Positions 33,456 through 45,783 of a DNA stretch of 64,000 bases are shown piece by piece. The stretch is from Fragum whitleyi (lineage: Eukaryota; Mollusca; Bivalvia; Cardiida; Cardiidae). The stretch covers positions 4,897,501 to 4,961,500 of the forward strand of contig OX411552.1 in NCBI GenBank assembly GCA_948146395.1, in the 5' to 3' direction. The position numbers and the translations under genes are program-made. Under the pieces are notes generated by a model, which was given only the letters and a program-made list of their open reading frames with translations, had not been told where the DNA came from and ran no database searches. Each line of letters opens with the position of its first letter. Position 1 is the first letter of the stretch.

Positions 33456-36248
33456 GAAAACAAGTAAAAAATTGCTCCAGTTTGGAGCAAAGGAGAAAGC
33501 GCTGCGGAAATGAAATGTTGTTTATTCAAATTGATTTTTAAATCGGAGATTTATACCGGTTTCCAGAAATCCAGTCTTTTTGACCCACTACATTTTTACC
33601 TTTATCTTCTGAGCAATGTGTTCAAACCAAATAATGTGTTTTCAAACACCGAAGAAACGGCCTTTTCAGTCACAATCTACAAACTTTGTTTTTATCTTAT
33701 TTACTTTTCGACAAATAGAGAAGATGCTAATACAAAATTTGATGTAATTTTCGCTTTAAGTAATTACCAGTTAGTATTTTCAGTGTTTATAACAAGATTT
33801 TCGGTTGAGTAAAGGAGTTGAAACGTACAAAAAGTTAACTGTAAAATAAATTTGTAGCACTTACAATATTACTACTCTGATTTTTTTCTCGAACGGTCAT
33901 TTACCAGTTGTAGGGCTGACAACCAATCAAATTCTGTTATGATTATCACTCGGTCAAAACCCACGCGTAAATTCACACCACGTGGTAGATGCAATGGACA
34001 TCGTCTGCTCGAAATGTGTCAATTAAGTTCTTTGTCATTGGTCAATGGTCGTCTGCACTCTGACAGGGAGCGTGGGGAGTCTACTGGTGGAATGAGTACT
34101 ATTGACTATGTGTTAACAAATAGAAATAATTTTGTAATTTTGAAATATTTGATTTCAATGAGCACTCTGATCACGCTCCAATCCTATTTACAATAAATTC
34201 AAATTTGAGTATGAAGAAAAATTATTCAACAGCAAATAAACCGACAAAAACATACGATAAACTGATAAAGGATAGCAGTAAGAGCGATCTATTTTTAGAA
34301 TAACTCATGAATAATCATAGAGTGCTGCTAGATTTAATCGATTGGTCAGAAACCAAAGATATAAATAGCATAGTTGCCGATTTCACGTGTTTCTTGAGGG
34401 AAAATGCATTTATAGTATTTGGGAAAACCCAATGCTTGAAAAACAAACATGTTGGTAATCAAAATTGTAAATAGTTTAATGAAAAATGTTTTGTTGCTAA
34501 ACAGGCTTTTAAACTCTAGAGAGAGGAATAATATTAACAGACAAGCTTTTAGCTTGGCGTGTGCTCATTATAATAACGTAAAAAAATCTGCTAAGAAATA
34601 ATTTAGACTAGCAGAGGGCTATCGAATCAGCAAACTTTCAAAAACGGACCCACGAGGTTGGATGAGCTGGCGATGTCCTCGAAAAGATGAAGTGTTAAGA
34701 CAAAAAACTCACAAATTGGGCAAATTTTACCAACTTTTATTGTCCAAATTTAGCCCTTTTGATTGGCGAACTATTGCACTATCCCAGCCTCTCAATGATG
34801 TCCGATTTACAGTGCTGACAGCACTTTGATTTCTACTGTTTATCCATGTTTTCCTATGATCGATAATGACAAAGTGTAATCGATTATCGTAACTCACTAA
34901 TCAATACCACTGGATGATCATTACATCACTAGATGGGTTGAGATGGGTTTCTCCAGTCTTTTTGATTAGACTTTAAACCAAAATCCAGTCTCCATAAATT
35001 GAGCCGCCTCATGGGAAAAGCAACAATCTGCATATGCGAAAATAAAGGCATAGATCAGCTTTGCGGTTGCCCCGAAGCTGATCAGCGCCCTTGTTTTTGC
35101 TACACCGATAGTGCAATCCCTCTATTTTCTTAATACGAAATTAAGCTTCTAGTTATCTTCCGTCGCTTCACTGCCCGTTTTTTTTTCGGACCTGGTCGAA
35201 AACCACATTGTTGGTTTTCTGACGTCGCGGCTCAATTATGACCTTAACTGTTGAGTAGGACGTACAACGCAAAATCAACCAATCCATTCTTGAATGTGAA
35301 CTATTCTTTTCTTACAATATATGACTGACAGTTTTTTTGTGAAAGCATCGGCAAAAGCTCTTTTAAGATTAAATTCCTTGAAGGGAGTCATTGTCTGTTG
35401 TGAAAATGTGGTTATGTAAATAAGTAGTCCCCAGACACGCTAAATCAATACGCGGGTAAAGAGGCAAAAAATCGAAAGGAAAAGTCAAGAACAAACACCG
35501 AGATAAAACACCAAATAAATCATTTCTCATCTATTTACTAATGTTTAATTATTTCTTTACTCATTCGCATTAAATTAAATTTTATTGAAAATCAGACTTT
35601 TGATCGAATAAATAAATAATCTAAACATTATTTCAATGATTATTGCTTCTTGTATCGATGATCAACTCCTTTCGATTTTAATAAAAATACCAACCGTAAA
35701 CAAACCAAACAACACATTAAATCGAAAGGACTAAGTCAAAAACGTAATTTAATTATGCGCTTATATCAATGAAAAACAAAATTTTACTAACAGAAGATAT
35801 AATAAAAAAAAAGACAATAACATAAACCGAACATAAAATTTAAACATTTCAGAAAAATCCGCAATTGAAAAAAAAAAGAATAACGATAAATTTTATTTCA
35901 TTTTTAGATCAAAAAGCTCAAAGTAACGTTAATATGTTAATGCAGCGTCGGCTACGACCGATCCTTTAGATTGTTGGTCATTTTTTTCGTGATAAAAGAG
36001 AGTTCGTCATTTATAATGTTTTTTTTCTCAGAAAAAGGAGTAATTAGCAAAATTATCAGCAACCATGTAAAATCTATCGCATTTTCAAATTAAGTGAATT
36101 GAAAAAAGGTATTTTTTTCTAGCAAAGACTTAATTTTTTGACCAGGACAATTTGCTTATATCAATAATAAACCAATTCACATGAACACTTAAATCAACAT
36201 CCCAAACTCATCACAAATGGCGCAGCGCTGATGCGCAGCGCAATCAAT
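33456..36248. mobile_element. 2.8-kb insert in the integrase gene, mixed content
   Basis: The octamer CATTAAGG lies on both sides (33448-33455 and 36249-36256), an 8-bp duplication as made by hAT-type elements. No convincing terminal inverted repeats are seen; GCGCTGCG occurs near both ends. It contains a non-LTR endonuclease fragment. The rest (34.6-36.2 kb) is AT-rich with no gene. An ATTGCACTATC inverted pair near 34775 and 35110 suggests a further small element. Confidence 0.45.
33939..34600 (+). pseudogene. Non-LTR retrotransposon endonuclease fragment
   Basis: The translation NGRLHSDRERGESTGGMSTIDYVLTN resembles the C-terminal half of apurinic-type endonucleases of LINEs. A QAFSLACAHYNNVKKSAKK linker follows near 34540. 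Stops and frameshifts break it. It belongs to a different LINE copy from 23.9-25.1 kb, or to its missing 5' half. Confidence 0.6.
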
Positions 36249-36256
36249 CATTAAGG

Positions 36257-36905
36257 CTCTTGTCAAAGTCTTTACTATTGTTGGCCGTCCAAAATCAGTT
36301 TAGTCTGATCAAGGATCAAACTTCATGTCAGGCATATTCCAACAGGTTATTCATGAACTAGGTATCAATCAATATCGGCCATCTGCTTATCACCCTGACA
36401 GTCAAGGTGCTTTAGAAGATTTCATCAGACCCTAAAGAATATGATAAGGTCATATTGTTTTGATACTGAGAAAAATTGGGATGAAGGTATTCATTTGCTA
36501 TTATTTGCAGTCAGAGAATCTGTTCAAGAATCTCTTGGCTTTAGCCCCTTTGAGTTAGTTTTTGGTCATTCTGTTCGTGGGCCATTAACACTCTTAAAAG
36601 AGAAATTTCTTGCTGATGATGAAACACTCTTGAACTTGTTACAGTGTGTTTCTGACTTTAGAAATAAATTGTCTAAGGCATGTGAGGTTGCTAGGTCAAG
36701 TCTTAAATCATCTCAGAGCAAAATGAAGGCAAGATATGACAAGCATAGTTTTGATAGGAAATTTGAACCAGATGATAAAGTCCTTGCTCTTTTGCTAATA
36801 CCTGGCCGACCCTTACAGGCACGATATTATGGCCCGTATACTATTGATAAGAAAACAACTGATTTGAATTATATAATCAATACTCAATACTCCCTTAAGG
36901 CGTAA
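36257..36905 (+). pseudogene. Gypsy integrase, C-terminal part
   Basis: Resumes with ALVKVFTIVGRPKS, SDQGSNFMSG (second Asp) and SAYHPDSQGALE (catalytic Glu), then SPFELVFGHSVRGPL and a C-terminal LLIPGRPLQARYYGPY. A stop replaces a residue near 36300, and a frame change occurs near 36430. Confidence 0.85.
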
Positions 36906-37001
36906 AAATAAACAAATGTGTCACGTGAACATGTTAAAATAGTATTTTGACAGAGCTCTATTTCAAAACCAGTTGTAAACACTGACTCACAATAATCAAA
37001 T

Positions 37002-37540
37002 GTGATTGAATCAGAAGTTAGTTCAGACTTTAGTGAGAAATCTGTTCCTGGTCCACCTAAACTTGAGAACTCAGAAATACTAAAGAATCTTGACGACAAA
37101 CTTTCACATTTGGAGCCATCTCAACGAGAAGAGCTGAAACAGTTGATTAATGAATATGAACATTTGTTTCCTGACATCCCCACAAGAACTGATAAAATAT
37201 ATCATGATGTTTTGTGGAAGATTCTCAACCAATAAAACAACATCCTTATAGAATGAATCAAAAAGCCCTTCCAGATGAAGAGAATTACTTATTGAGAATG
37301 ATTTTATTGAACCCAGCCAAAGTAATTACAGTTCACCATGTATATTAGTTCCAAAGCCAAATGGAACATACAGAATGTGTACTGACTATCGAAAAGTGAA
37401 CTCTGTGACAAAAAGTGACTCTTTTCCAATACCAAGAATTGATGACTGTATTGACAAAGTCAGTAATTCTAAATATGTCACCAAAATTGACATTCTCAAA
37501 GGATTCTGGCAAGTTCCGCTCACTGATAGGGCTAAAGAAG
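37002..37540 (+). pseudogene. Gypsy reverse transcriptase, N-terminal part
   Basis: Linker KNLDDKLSHLEPSQREELKQLINEYEHLFPDIPTRTDKIYHDV leads to QHPYRMN and an RT fingers region with VPKPNGTYRMCTDYRKVN in another frame. It reaches PLTDRAKEV before the second insertion. At least three frame changes or stops are present. Confidence 0.8.
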
Positions 37541-39332
37541 TATTGTAGAAGGGTCTCTTTTGGTTGGACAGGTCAATTAAGTTGTACAATACTTTTTCCT
37601 ATTGCGCAACACGGTTTCGCTTGATTTCACATTTCCCTCCACAAGTGGTCAGTTGGTCATGTGACTTTTTGAAATCCTCAGTTGGACAGAATTGCAACAT
37701 CTATGTTTAAATCCTATGTTTAGAAAATTAGCGGGAAACGGATCATTTTCATTTGTAAGTTATCTTGGATTTCATATTTTCCTTTCTTATGATGTTTTCT
37801 TAAATTGGAAATACGTGGAGATGATATTCCGTTGTTTCAATCGGTTTGATATCAGTTCGGTTGTTAAAATATCTCGAATTCGGATTTCGGTCCTTTTAGT
37901 CCTTTGGCGCGCTTGCAATCCTTTAATTAACAATTCCTTCTTTTCCTAGCTCGCACTATTACTCTTTAATATTTTAGTCACGGGATGATTGTAGACATGT
38001 GTTGATGTTTTGGTGTGTGTGAAACTCTTAATTCCTTAAATTGGTAGGTTATCTTTATTTGTATACAGAAGTCATGTTTATCCTTTCCATGTAAAACATG
38101 TGTAGCGAACGTTTGTGAACAGTACAGCAGAAACGTAATTTCACTGTTAAAGGGTTCAGATTAGAGAAATGATAAAGTTATGTAAAAAAGGGTTAAATGC
38201 ATCTTTTGTAACATTGGCAGAAAGTGAGTTAAACTATTTACTTTAGAACGTTGTAGGAATAGGAGTATTGTGTCAGTAAATGACATAATAATCCTTTCCC
38301 GCAATGTTCACGTTGAAAATTACGCAGCCGTGACCGAATTATGATTGAGAGTAGCTTTCTTTGATTTTATTGTAAATTGTTCCATGTTTTACATTTCAGA
38401 GTGTTGGTTTGTTTGTAAACACCTGTAGTAGAAATGATGTCACATTATTAAAGAATGAAAACTGAAAACACTGACTCTATATACTCCTAGCCGTCCATAA
38501 TAGAATCCACTTAAATAAGCAGTAAGCCCTATCTATTTGGTAGAGAGCCCTGTTATAGTATCAGTATTTGCTACTCTAACTGGTCTGTACCAGTACAAAG
38601 TTATAGATAGATAGATAGATAGATAGATTTATTTCGGTAAAAAAGTACATACAACAATAGAGTAGTACAATATAAAGATAACAAAATGCAATCCAATTTA
38701 AATGACACAATTTAGTTACAATATTAAAATACATACGTAAGACAATGTTGTAACTATTAAAAAATAACAAGCATCTCAAAGAGTGATACTACCCACTATA
38801 TGCACCCAGACCCAGGATAACACGAAAAAGAGAAAACTCTTATTTCCATCGTGGTCCTGATCAAAACCAAAAAAAAAACAATAATAGGGCGGCATGACAC
38901 CATGAAAGGCTTGTTAAACGTTATTTTATAACAATATACAATTTTTTTCAATTTAGAATGCATGTTTTAAAGATTGACATCACAGTAATATATTTATCAC
39001 ACGTTTAAAGCTATACATATCACAGTATTCGAATCACAGAAAGAGAGACAAGAAATGTCTTTATTTTTTAAAATATCTTTGATCATTTAATAAAACATGT
39101 TTAACTGCTTGCTTAAAAGGACTGTACTTTGATATATTAATGACGTCCGCTGGAAGAGCGTTCCATAATTTGGAAGCATTATAACAAAATGATTTTGACC
39201 CAAAAGATTTAACTTTTGGAATACGATAGCCCCGTTTTGAGCTTAGCCTTGTGTTGTGGTTATGGACAGAGGCTTGTACGAAAAAATGCCGTTTGGGATG
39301 AAAAATTCTCCTGACCATATTTGCGGCTTGTA
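37541..39332. other. Second insertion in the RT gene, including a LINE 3' end
   Basis: Family sequence is lost at 37540 and resumes near 39333; the RT segment between the two is missing. The left 1 kb holds nothing I recognise. The right part (38590-39320) is a minus-strand LINE tail, listed separately. Confidence 0.5.
38590..39320 (-). pseudogene. LINE 3' fragment with (ATAG)n tail
   Basis: The minus-strand frame has HNHNTRLSSKRGYRIPKVKS and YNASKLWNALPADVINIS, typical of the end of LINE ORF2. It ends at 39061; a GATA repeat (38604-38629) forms its 3' tail. 5'-truncated. Confidence 0.75.
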
Positions 39333-40179
39333 AATATGGTTATAGCTGCCTTAGATGGCTGTCACGCAAAAATCGACGACGTCATCATCTACACAGATAC
39401 ATCGAGTGACAACCTTCAAAGAATCAAACAATTCTTCGACCGTCTCAGTGATGCAAAATTGACTGTCAATCTTGGAAAAAACAGAATTTTGTAATGCTAC
39501 TGTTACTTTTTTAGGACATCTTGTGGGACAGGGTCAAGTTAAACCTTTAGAATCTAAGGTCAATGCTATCTCTGAGTTTCCTGTGACTGCTACTAAAAAG
39601 CAACTGATGCGATTTCTTGGTATGGCTGGCTACTATAGAAAGTTTTGTAAGATTTTTTCTATAAAAGCTGAACCTTTAGCAAACTTATTAAAGGAAAACG
39701 TTAAGCTCAAATGAAATGATAACTGTCAAGTTGCCTTTGATCGCCCAAAAGCCATACTAAAGAGCACAACAGTTCTTTTAGCACCTGATTTTGACAAATG
39801 TTTCATATTAGCTGTTGATGCAAGTGATGTTGGTATTGGTGCTGTTCTTTTGCAAGAAGACGATGGCGGTATCGATCATCCAGTTTGTTGTTTTTCTAAA
39901 AAAATAAACAAACATCAGAAAAGCTACTACACCATTCAAAAAGAATGTCTTGCTCTGATTTTGGCAATCCAACATTTTAAAATTTATTTAACATCCGCAC
40001 CTTCTCCTATAGTTGTATTCAGTGACCACAATCCCTTAAGTTTTCTTCACAAACTTAAGAGTAAGAACAAGAGATTATTGAGGTGGACTTTGTCCCTTCA
40101 AGAATTTGATCTTGGTGTAAGACACATTAAAGGAAAATACAACATTATACCAGATGCTCTATCAAACATAAAATTTTGA
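39333..40179 (+). pseudogene. Gypsy RT C-terminal part and RNase H
   Basis: Starts VIAALDGCHAKIDDVIIYTD (catalytic Asp pair as IDDVII), then FLGHLVGQGQVKP and RFLGMAGYYRKFC. RNase H follows with LAVDASDVGIGAVLLQED and FSDHNPLSFLHKLKS, ending ALSNIKF at 40179. A frameshift lies near 39480 and a TGA near 39713. Confidence 0.85.
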
Positions 40180-40251
40180 GTTGTCTTTAATACTCAAATT
40201 GAAATTAACAGTTACATTTCACTATTTTTCTTGTATGTATGTATATATGTT

Positions 40252-40296
<45 letters not shown>

Positions 40297-40457
40297 CTTT
40301 TTCATTTCTTTTGATCAAAAGTGTTTGTATTTTCATGCTAGATGTGCTGAAACGTTTCAACAAATCATGATATTATCAATTGTGTAAAGTATATTATCAT
40401 TGTATATGCCAAAGATAAGGCAAAAAGAAGAATTATTTCATAAACCTTTCTTTTTTC

Positions 40458-40472
40458 TTTCAAGGGGCAAAG
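40458..40472 (+). other. Polypurine tract before LTR C
   Basis: CAAGGGGCAAAG lies immediately upstream of LTR C; the matching site before LTR B is AAGGGGGAAAA. It primes plus-strand synthesis in LTR elements. Confidence 0.6.
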
Positions 40473-41312
40473 TGTTTTGCATGTATGAATGTAAAATGAA
40501 TAATGGTTATCACATGTCTATTTTTAGAATTAGTCTGGGAATTTTCCAATACCTTGACTAATAGTTAAATGTATGTAGAATATTTTAGATCTTTCTAGAA
40601 AGGACTTTTAGAAAGTGATTCAGACTCTAGAGTCTTTTTATGTTCTATGCTATTCTAGATTGTTCTATGGTATTATATAAAGGGATTCCAACAGCATTCT
40701 TGGTACACTTGGTTTAGACTTGTGGTTTCATTTAGAAGTACTGTGTTAAACTAAAAGGGGATTTCTCGTTATCTTAAAAGTTTGATTAAAAGTGTGGTTA
40801 GTTTTAAATTCGGATATTATTGGACTTATTATTTGTGGTTGATTGATTGATTGAATGGAGTTTCACGCCGCTTTCAACATTATTTCAGTTATATCGCGGC
40901 GGCTGGAGCACCTAACAATGGTTTCCTGGTATTTCTCTTACCAGTACAACCACCACATTCTTTCCTAGCCTCCAGCCGCTATCTCACATAGGTCTACGAT
41001 TATCAACCCATTGGTGAAAGACAAATAGTCGGAAAGAATGAGTGCCGCAGTCGGGGATCGAACCCGCGAACTCTAGATTGACAGTCCGACGCGCTACCAA
41101 CTGCGCTATGACGGCGACTTTATTATTTGTGGACCAGACACGTAATTCATTGGATTTAAAATTAAAACTTTTGGATTAAACATTCAAGGTATTGTAATTT
41201 GTTTTTGTATTAATTTCATATTGTCACTAATTCTGTTACTATTGTCAATAAATGTTGTTTATTGTAAAGTTTGTTGCTGGCTTCTTGGTTCTAGTTACAT
41301 TGGCATGTAACA
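40473..41312 (+). repeat. LTR C, interrupted by a SINE
   Basis: Starts TGTTTTGCATG and ends GCATGTAACA. Without the SINE and its duplication (294 bases) it is 546 bases, against 542 for LTR B. About a dozen mismatches to LTR B are seen by eye in the first 170 bases. Confidence 0.9.
40839..41119 (-). mobile_element. tRNA-derived SINE, full length, with (GATT)n tail
   Basis: The minus strand starts with a tRNA-like head (TAGCGCAGTTGGTAGCGCG as A box, CGGGTTCGATCCCCG as B box). A conserved core with CCGCCGCGATATAACTGAAA follows, and a tail of AATC repeats. The 13-bp target duplication TTATTATTTGTGG is at 40826-40838 and 41120-41132. Reference copy for the other SINE fragments in the window. Confidence 0.9.
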
Positions 41313-41316
41313 CATG

Positions 41317-42900
41317 TCATGTCATATTGTTAAGTTACACTTGATGTCAAAGATGAAAGGTTATCTGACGTATCTGATCATGCACAGCCATTACAAAGCT
41401 ACCGGGTAGCATGTTGTAGAACAGTCCATAATCGATCCCCGGTCGCGTTGAAAAACAGGTTTCGTATTTGTCTCCCAGAAATGAACTGATTTGGGCTCGA
41501 ATAGGGGAACTGGTGCCGTCATATCGCATGTAGAAGGGCACCAGTTTCAAATAAATGGGGTTCCTAAATTCGTTCAAATAGAAGTATACGGTATTATTTG
41601 GCTAATTTCGCCAGACTATGTGCATATTGAGTATATTCAGAAAAATAGCTGAGTTGCTGAGTAGCTGAGGCGAATCGCTTCCAATCTCACATCTATGAGT
41701 TCAAGTCTCCGAGGCGCTTATTGCTTTCATTTATATAATTTTTTCCCCATACTTTTCTTCGTCCCTATAACAATGTCACACTAAGGAAATATTATTTTTG
41801 TTGAATTATTAAACGACCACTTTCTGCTTATTCATGTCGCGATGTCTAAGATACAAAGGATTTTTAAAGTGAAATATACACTGCACTTATTGGTCTTTAA
41901 TCATGATGAAAAGATGATTCCTAGTTTTCAGAAAACAGCAAAATTTTCCCATTAAGCCCAGTTTCGAATCTGTTCCCAAGAGAAAAAAAAAATGTTCCCA
42001 AAGTTACCAAAATGCACCATGCATCAGTAGAGCCAACTCTGCTGTTGTTATTTTAAATATCAAAAATAAACAAAATGTATGAAAAAAATGTTTTCAAGAT
42101 TACGTGAATGTATATAAATCCCAATACACCCTCTTTCTGAAATGAACATATGTGTTTGTAAGACAGATATTTTTCAGAAAACTTGAGGCAGAAAATAATA
42201 ATGTCTCTTACTCGATTTGAACTTGGGTTCTTTTGTATCAGAGGCGGATGACAACAGGTCTGAGTACTAAACATGCCTCAGTAGACACTTAAATCTTAAC
42301 ACTATTTGGCGGAAATCGACGATCTTCTGTGATTTACGAATTTATTATACTTCAAAGTTTTAGGACTAAATATTTGTCTTTTGCCTATTTAAGGCCTTGT
42401 TATAAAGAAAATTCTCTTAAACCACCAATATCCCTTAATACGCCCCTATGAAAAGTAACCATGTATAAAGTGACGTCATATATAGTTGTGACGTCACACT
42501 ACTACACTACAATGTTGTGTTATGAAAGCGGTTCTTGGCTGAAGCTATATCATTTTTTTCCTGTTCACATTATTAACTGGTAAGCTTTTTAACTGTAGCC
42601 TAATGTTAATACTCAGCGAAGCGAGAGAATCATGGCTGCTATTACCGTTTCGATTTTTTGTCTATGTTCACGGCGAGGCGCCTTAGGGAAACATTAGAAG
42701 TTATATTGGAGCGGCCGTAGATATCAAAGTTTGTCAGGTCAGCATTAACCAATGAAAATGCTAGAATTTTTTTTGCAGTATAATAAAATTTGCTACACGT
42801 TATAAACGTGCACGGCGGTTCACATTGGCAGCACGAGCATTCAATGCGTTCCTTTCTTGAGTATGATAGCGAAAGTTTAGAAGATGATTTGTCTTTGATT
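41317..42900. other. No recognised gene
   Basis: A 76-residue minus-strand frame (41347-41577) has no known motif. A tRNA-like stretch with B box GAGTTCAAGTCTC lies near 41645-41715. The minus-strand 123-residue frame at 42642-43013 includes SINE-derived sequence at its N-terminus and is not convincing. Confidence 0.4.
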
Positions 42901-42959
42901 ACAGCTGGTAACATCTTGAAGTTGACGTTTACATTGACATCGAACAAAACTATTCTTAA

Positions 42960-43205
42960 CCGCTCTCTCGGCGTTCCATTCAATGTCCCGGGTTCGATCT
43001 CTGACGGCGGCACTCATCGTTTGCGATAATTTGTCTTCAACCTATGGGTTGATAATCGTAGACCTAGATCGAATAGCAAATGGAGGCTATGAAAAGACTT
43101 AATGGTAGCATGGGCGTGATGAATACCAGGATTTAATTGTAATTGCTCAAGCAATCGCGATATGACTGAAATATATTGTTGAAACCTGCGTAAAACCCTT
43201 TTCAA
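42960..43205 (+). repeat. tRNA-derived SINE, partly decayed
   Basis: B box CCGGGTTCGATCTC, then GTAGACCTAGATCGAATAGC, CAATCGCGATATGACTGAAA and CTGCGTAAAACCC in family order. No clear target duplication. Confidence 0.65.
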
Positions 43206-45167
43206 ACAAAAAGATTACATTAAATGCTTTCAAATGAATCAACATTCAATTCAAGTCTTTTAAGCAGTTACACGGTTTTATTGGCTGGATTTTAATTCAA
43301 AGCGTCTCATTAGTCCGCGGAGACACACACACGTAAAAGTACAAAGGGACGTAATATCATATCGCTAATTTCATTTAACTGTACGAAATTATTGATACTA
43401 TATAACCCCTTTTGATTTAATTTAAAACTCGCTCACTCCCTAATTCAATTTTGTTCATAAATCATTCAAAAAGTCTTTCGCTTCATCAATTTCACGATAT
43501 CGTCTATAATAGTATCCGAGGTGGATAGAAAGAGAGAAACATTTTTGGTACAGAAGCGCGGGCAGGAGGACAACACAAAAGCAGCACATCCCTATAGGAA
43601 TTTCGCTTTGTAGAAAATTCATATATAAACTTCGTGTGTTAACTAAACTCATAAAGGGCCATTCTGTCCTTATGTTTTCCTTCTGTCCGTCAGTAAATGC
43701 GTTTGTTCTTCCCTGTTCTGTTTATCCGTGCGTTGTGGTAGTTGTATGTCTCCTATAGATGTGCCATATGGTTTTTGCCCAGTCTGTTAGTCCGTTTGTC
43801 TGTTTGCCCCCCCCCCCCCTCACCGCATAGCCTTTGATTATTATGTGATCATTAAGATTCAACATTTCACATGTGCAATGCTTTTGAAAAGACCGGCCTT
43901 TCAGTACTTATAAACTCAAGGTCAACATTCAAAGTCATTGTGATATATTTAAGAACACTATGATTTCATCATAGAAACATTTACATTCGCTATAGCTTTT
44001 GAGTAGTAAGTGATGAGATTCTCATTATTCCACATGTGGTTTGCTTGTAACTTTACCTTTTTCTTGATACCAACTTCAATGTCATCAGCTAAGTTCAATG
44101 TCTTTGCTTATGAAAAATATGTGAAGTATATAAACTTTGATATTTACCTTGTATGTATATATTGATACTACATATTGCTGAGTTTCACATTTTTTTTCAC
44201 AAACTGAGGGAGGGCCAAGATCCACTTCATTTTGCATCATAGACATTTGTAATTCTACATAATAGTAAAATCTTTAGGTAGAAGTATACATTTCATAAAC
44301 ATTTTACCGTAAAAAACATCTGAAAATTGATATTGGTATGATTTTGAAATAAAATTGAATGAACTGGGTATGAGTTTTGAATGGTAGCAAAGGGAAATAA
44401 TATAATATTCTTCTTAATTTTGTTCGTCATAAACGAAATAAGGGATATTGGATTAACTCCCTTTAACAGAAGTCAAAAATGTGCTTTTATAGATATTTTT
44501 CACTGACCAACCAGTCTCCAAAAGTCCAGAGCCAGTAAAATCTTGGAATGGTTTGATCGATTTGAATTAAGTCTCTGAGCGTTTTGAATGAATTCTCGCA
44601 GCCTTTTTGTAATGATTTCGAATGGTCTTGAATATATTCATTTTTTAACAAATGAAGGGAGCGAGTGAGTGATGTAGAATTGTTTCATCGACTTGTCAAT
44701 TTCACGATGTTACATACTTTATAATGGTTCAATTGATCAACTGCATTTGATTCACTCGCCTGATTGTCAGAACAAGCATCTTTTATCCTGATATTGGCTG
44801 CCTCAAGTTCGATCCTATGGGGCGGATGTTGAGTAATATTAGGTCTCTCAAAGGCTTGTTACTTTGATATGGCATGCGCATGTTATGCATGAACACTATC
44901 TCATCCGTGTGATCGATAGGGTTTTGGAAAGTTTTGTGGAATTCACCAACACAGACCGCAGTTCAAAATGCTGTCGCACCCAATTGTTGCTTTTTTTCTT
45001 AACTGTTTTTGCCTCTTCTGCTGAAGAAGAATCCCTTTTTTTAAGTACTCACGAAAGGATCGCATTGAATCCGAGTGCTGTCCTTATCAAACCGCCGTGC
45101 CCCGTATAGCGGACAGCAAATGCCGTATACCGTACAAAGAATACAGTATATCGTATACTTCTATGTT
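43206..45167. other. No gene; repeat family shared with 18.5-19.0 kb
   Basis: 44330-44720 resembles 18520-18960: an AATGAAATTGAATGAG-like start, a decayed hairpin, and a TGTCAATTTCACGATGTTAC-like end. A 13-base C run is at 43807. No coding region recognised. Confidence 0.45.
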
Positions 45168-45400
45168 GATTGATTGGAGTTTAACGCCGCATTCAACATT
45201 ATTTCAGTTATATCGCGGCGGCTGGAGCACCTAACAATGGATTCCCGGTATTTCGCTCGGCAGTACAACCATCACATTCTTTCCTAGCCTCCAGCTGCTA
45301 TCTCACATAGGTCTACGATTATCAACACATTGATGAGAGACAAATAGTCGGAAAGAATGGCTGCCGCCGTCGGGGATCGAGCCCGTGACCTCTAGGTATA
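45168..45400 (-). repeat. tRNA-derived SINE, head-truncated
   Basis: A close relative of 40839-41119, from the ATTGATTG tail to GGGGATCGAGCCCG in the B box. The first part of the tRNA head is missing. Confidence 0.8.
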
Positions 45401-45488
45401 CTTCTATGTGAACTTAGCATTAAAAAGGTTCAACGTATACCCGAATAGTCTACTGCTATGTGAACTCTGCCTTACAGCACCGTTTTTA

Positions 45489-45783
45489 GCTCGGCTGTTT
45501 TCGGAGAAAACCCGAGGTATTGCTATAGCCTCCGTGTCGTCGTCGTCGTTGTCGTCGTCGTCGTCGTCGCTGTCGTCGTCGTGCGAAAACTTTGACATTT
45601 TGTTATATCTCTGGTTCTACTGAAGGCATTCACTTGAAACTTGGCACACATGTTCACCATCAAAAGAGCAACCTATACTATCAAGGGGGATAACTCTAGA
45701 TGCACTTTGTGCAAATTATGCCCCTTTTTCGACTTAGAATTTTTTCCCACCATCCAGCTTTCGACAGCCGAGCGTAGGCACCC
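45489..45783 (+). mobile_element. Short MITE with GCTCGGCTGT ends and a CGT microsatellite
   Basis: A perfect 10-bp inverted end GCTCGGCTGT / ACAGCCGAGC. Internal marker GGAGAAAACCCGAGGTATTG, also at 5412-5470. A (GTC)n microsatellite lies at about 45535-45583 and explains the Asp- and Ser-rich frames here. Confidence 0.7.

Larger units (their letters stand above)
29805..41312 (+). mobile_element. Ty3/gypsy retrotransposon, Gmr1-like domain order, decayed and with three LTR copies
   Basis: Order on the plus strand: partial LTR A, 3' internal fragment, LTR B, primer-binding site, Gag, protease, integrase, reverse transcriptase, RNase H, polypurine tract, LTR C. Integrase lies before RT, opposite to most gypsy elements and like the known Gmr1 group. 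CATG flanks the whole structure on both sides (29801-29804 and 41313-41316), suggesting one insertion with later rearrangement. Frames are broken by stops and by three insertions (in integrase, in RT, and a SINE in LTR C). Confidence 0.88.

Noticed and set aside
41347..41577. 76-residue minus-strand frame as a possible exon
   Set aside because: No splice context or domain could be supported; left unannotated.
45404..45623. Asp-rich and Ser-rich frames
   Set aside because: Products of the GTC microsatellite inside a MITE.
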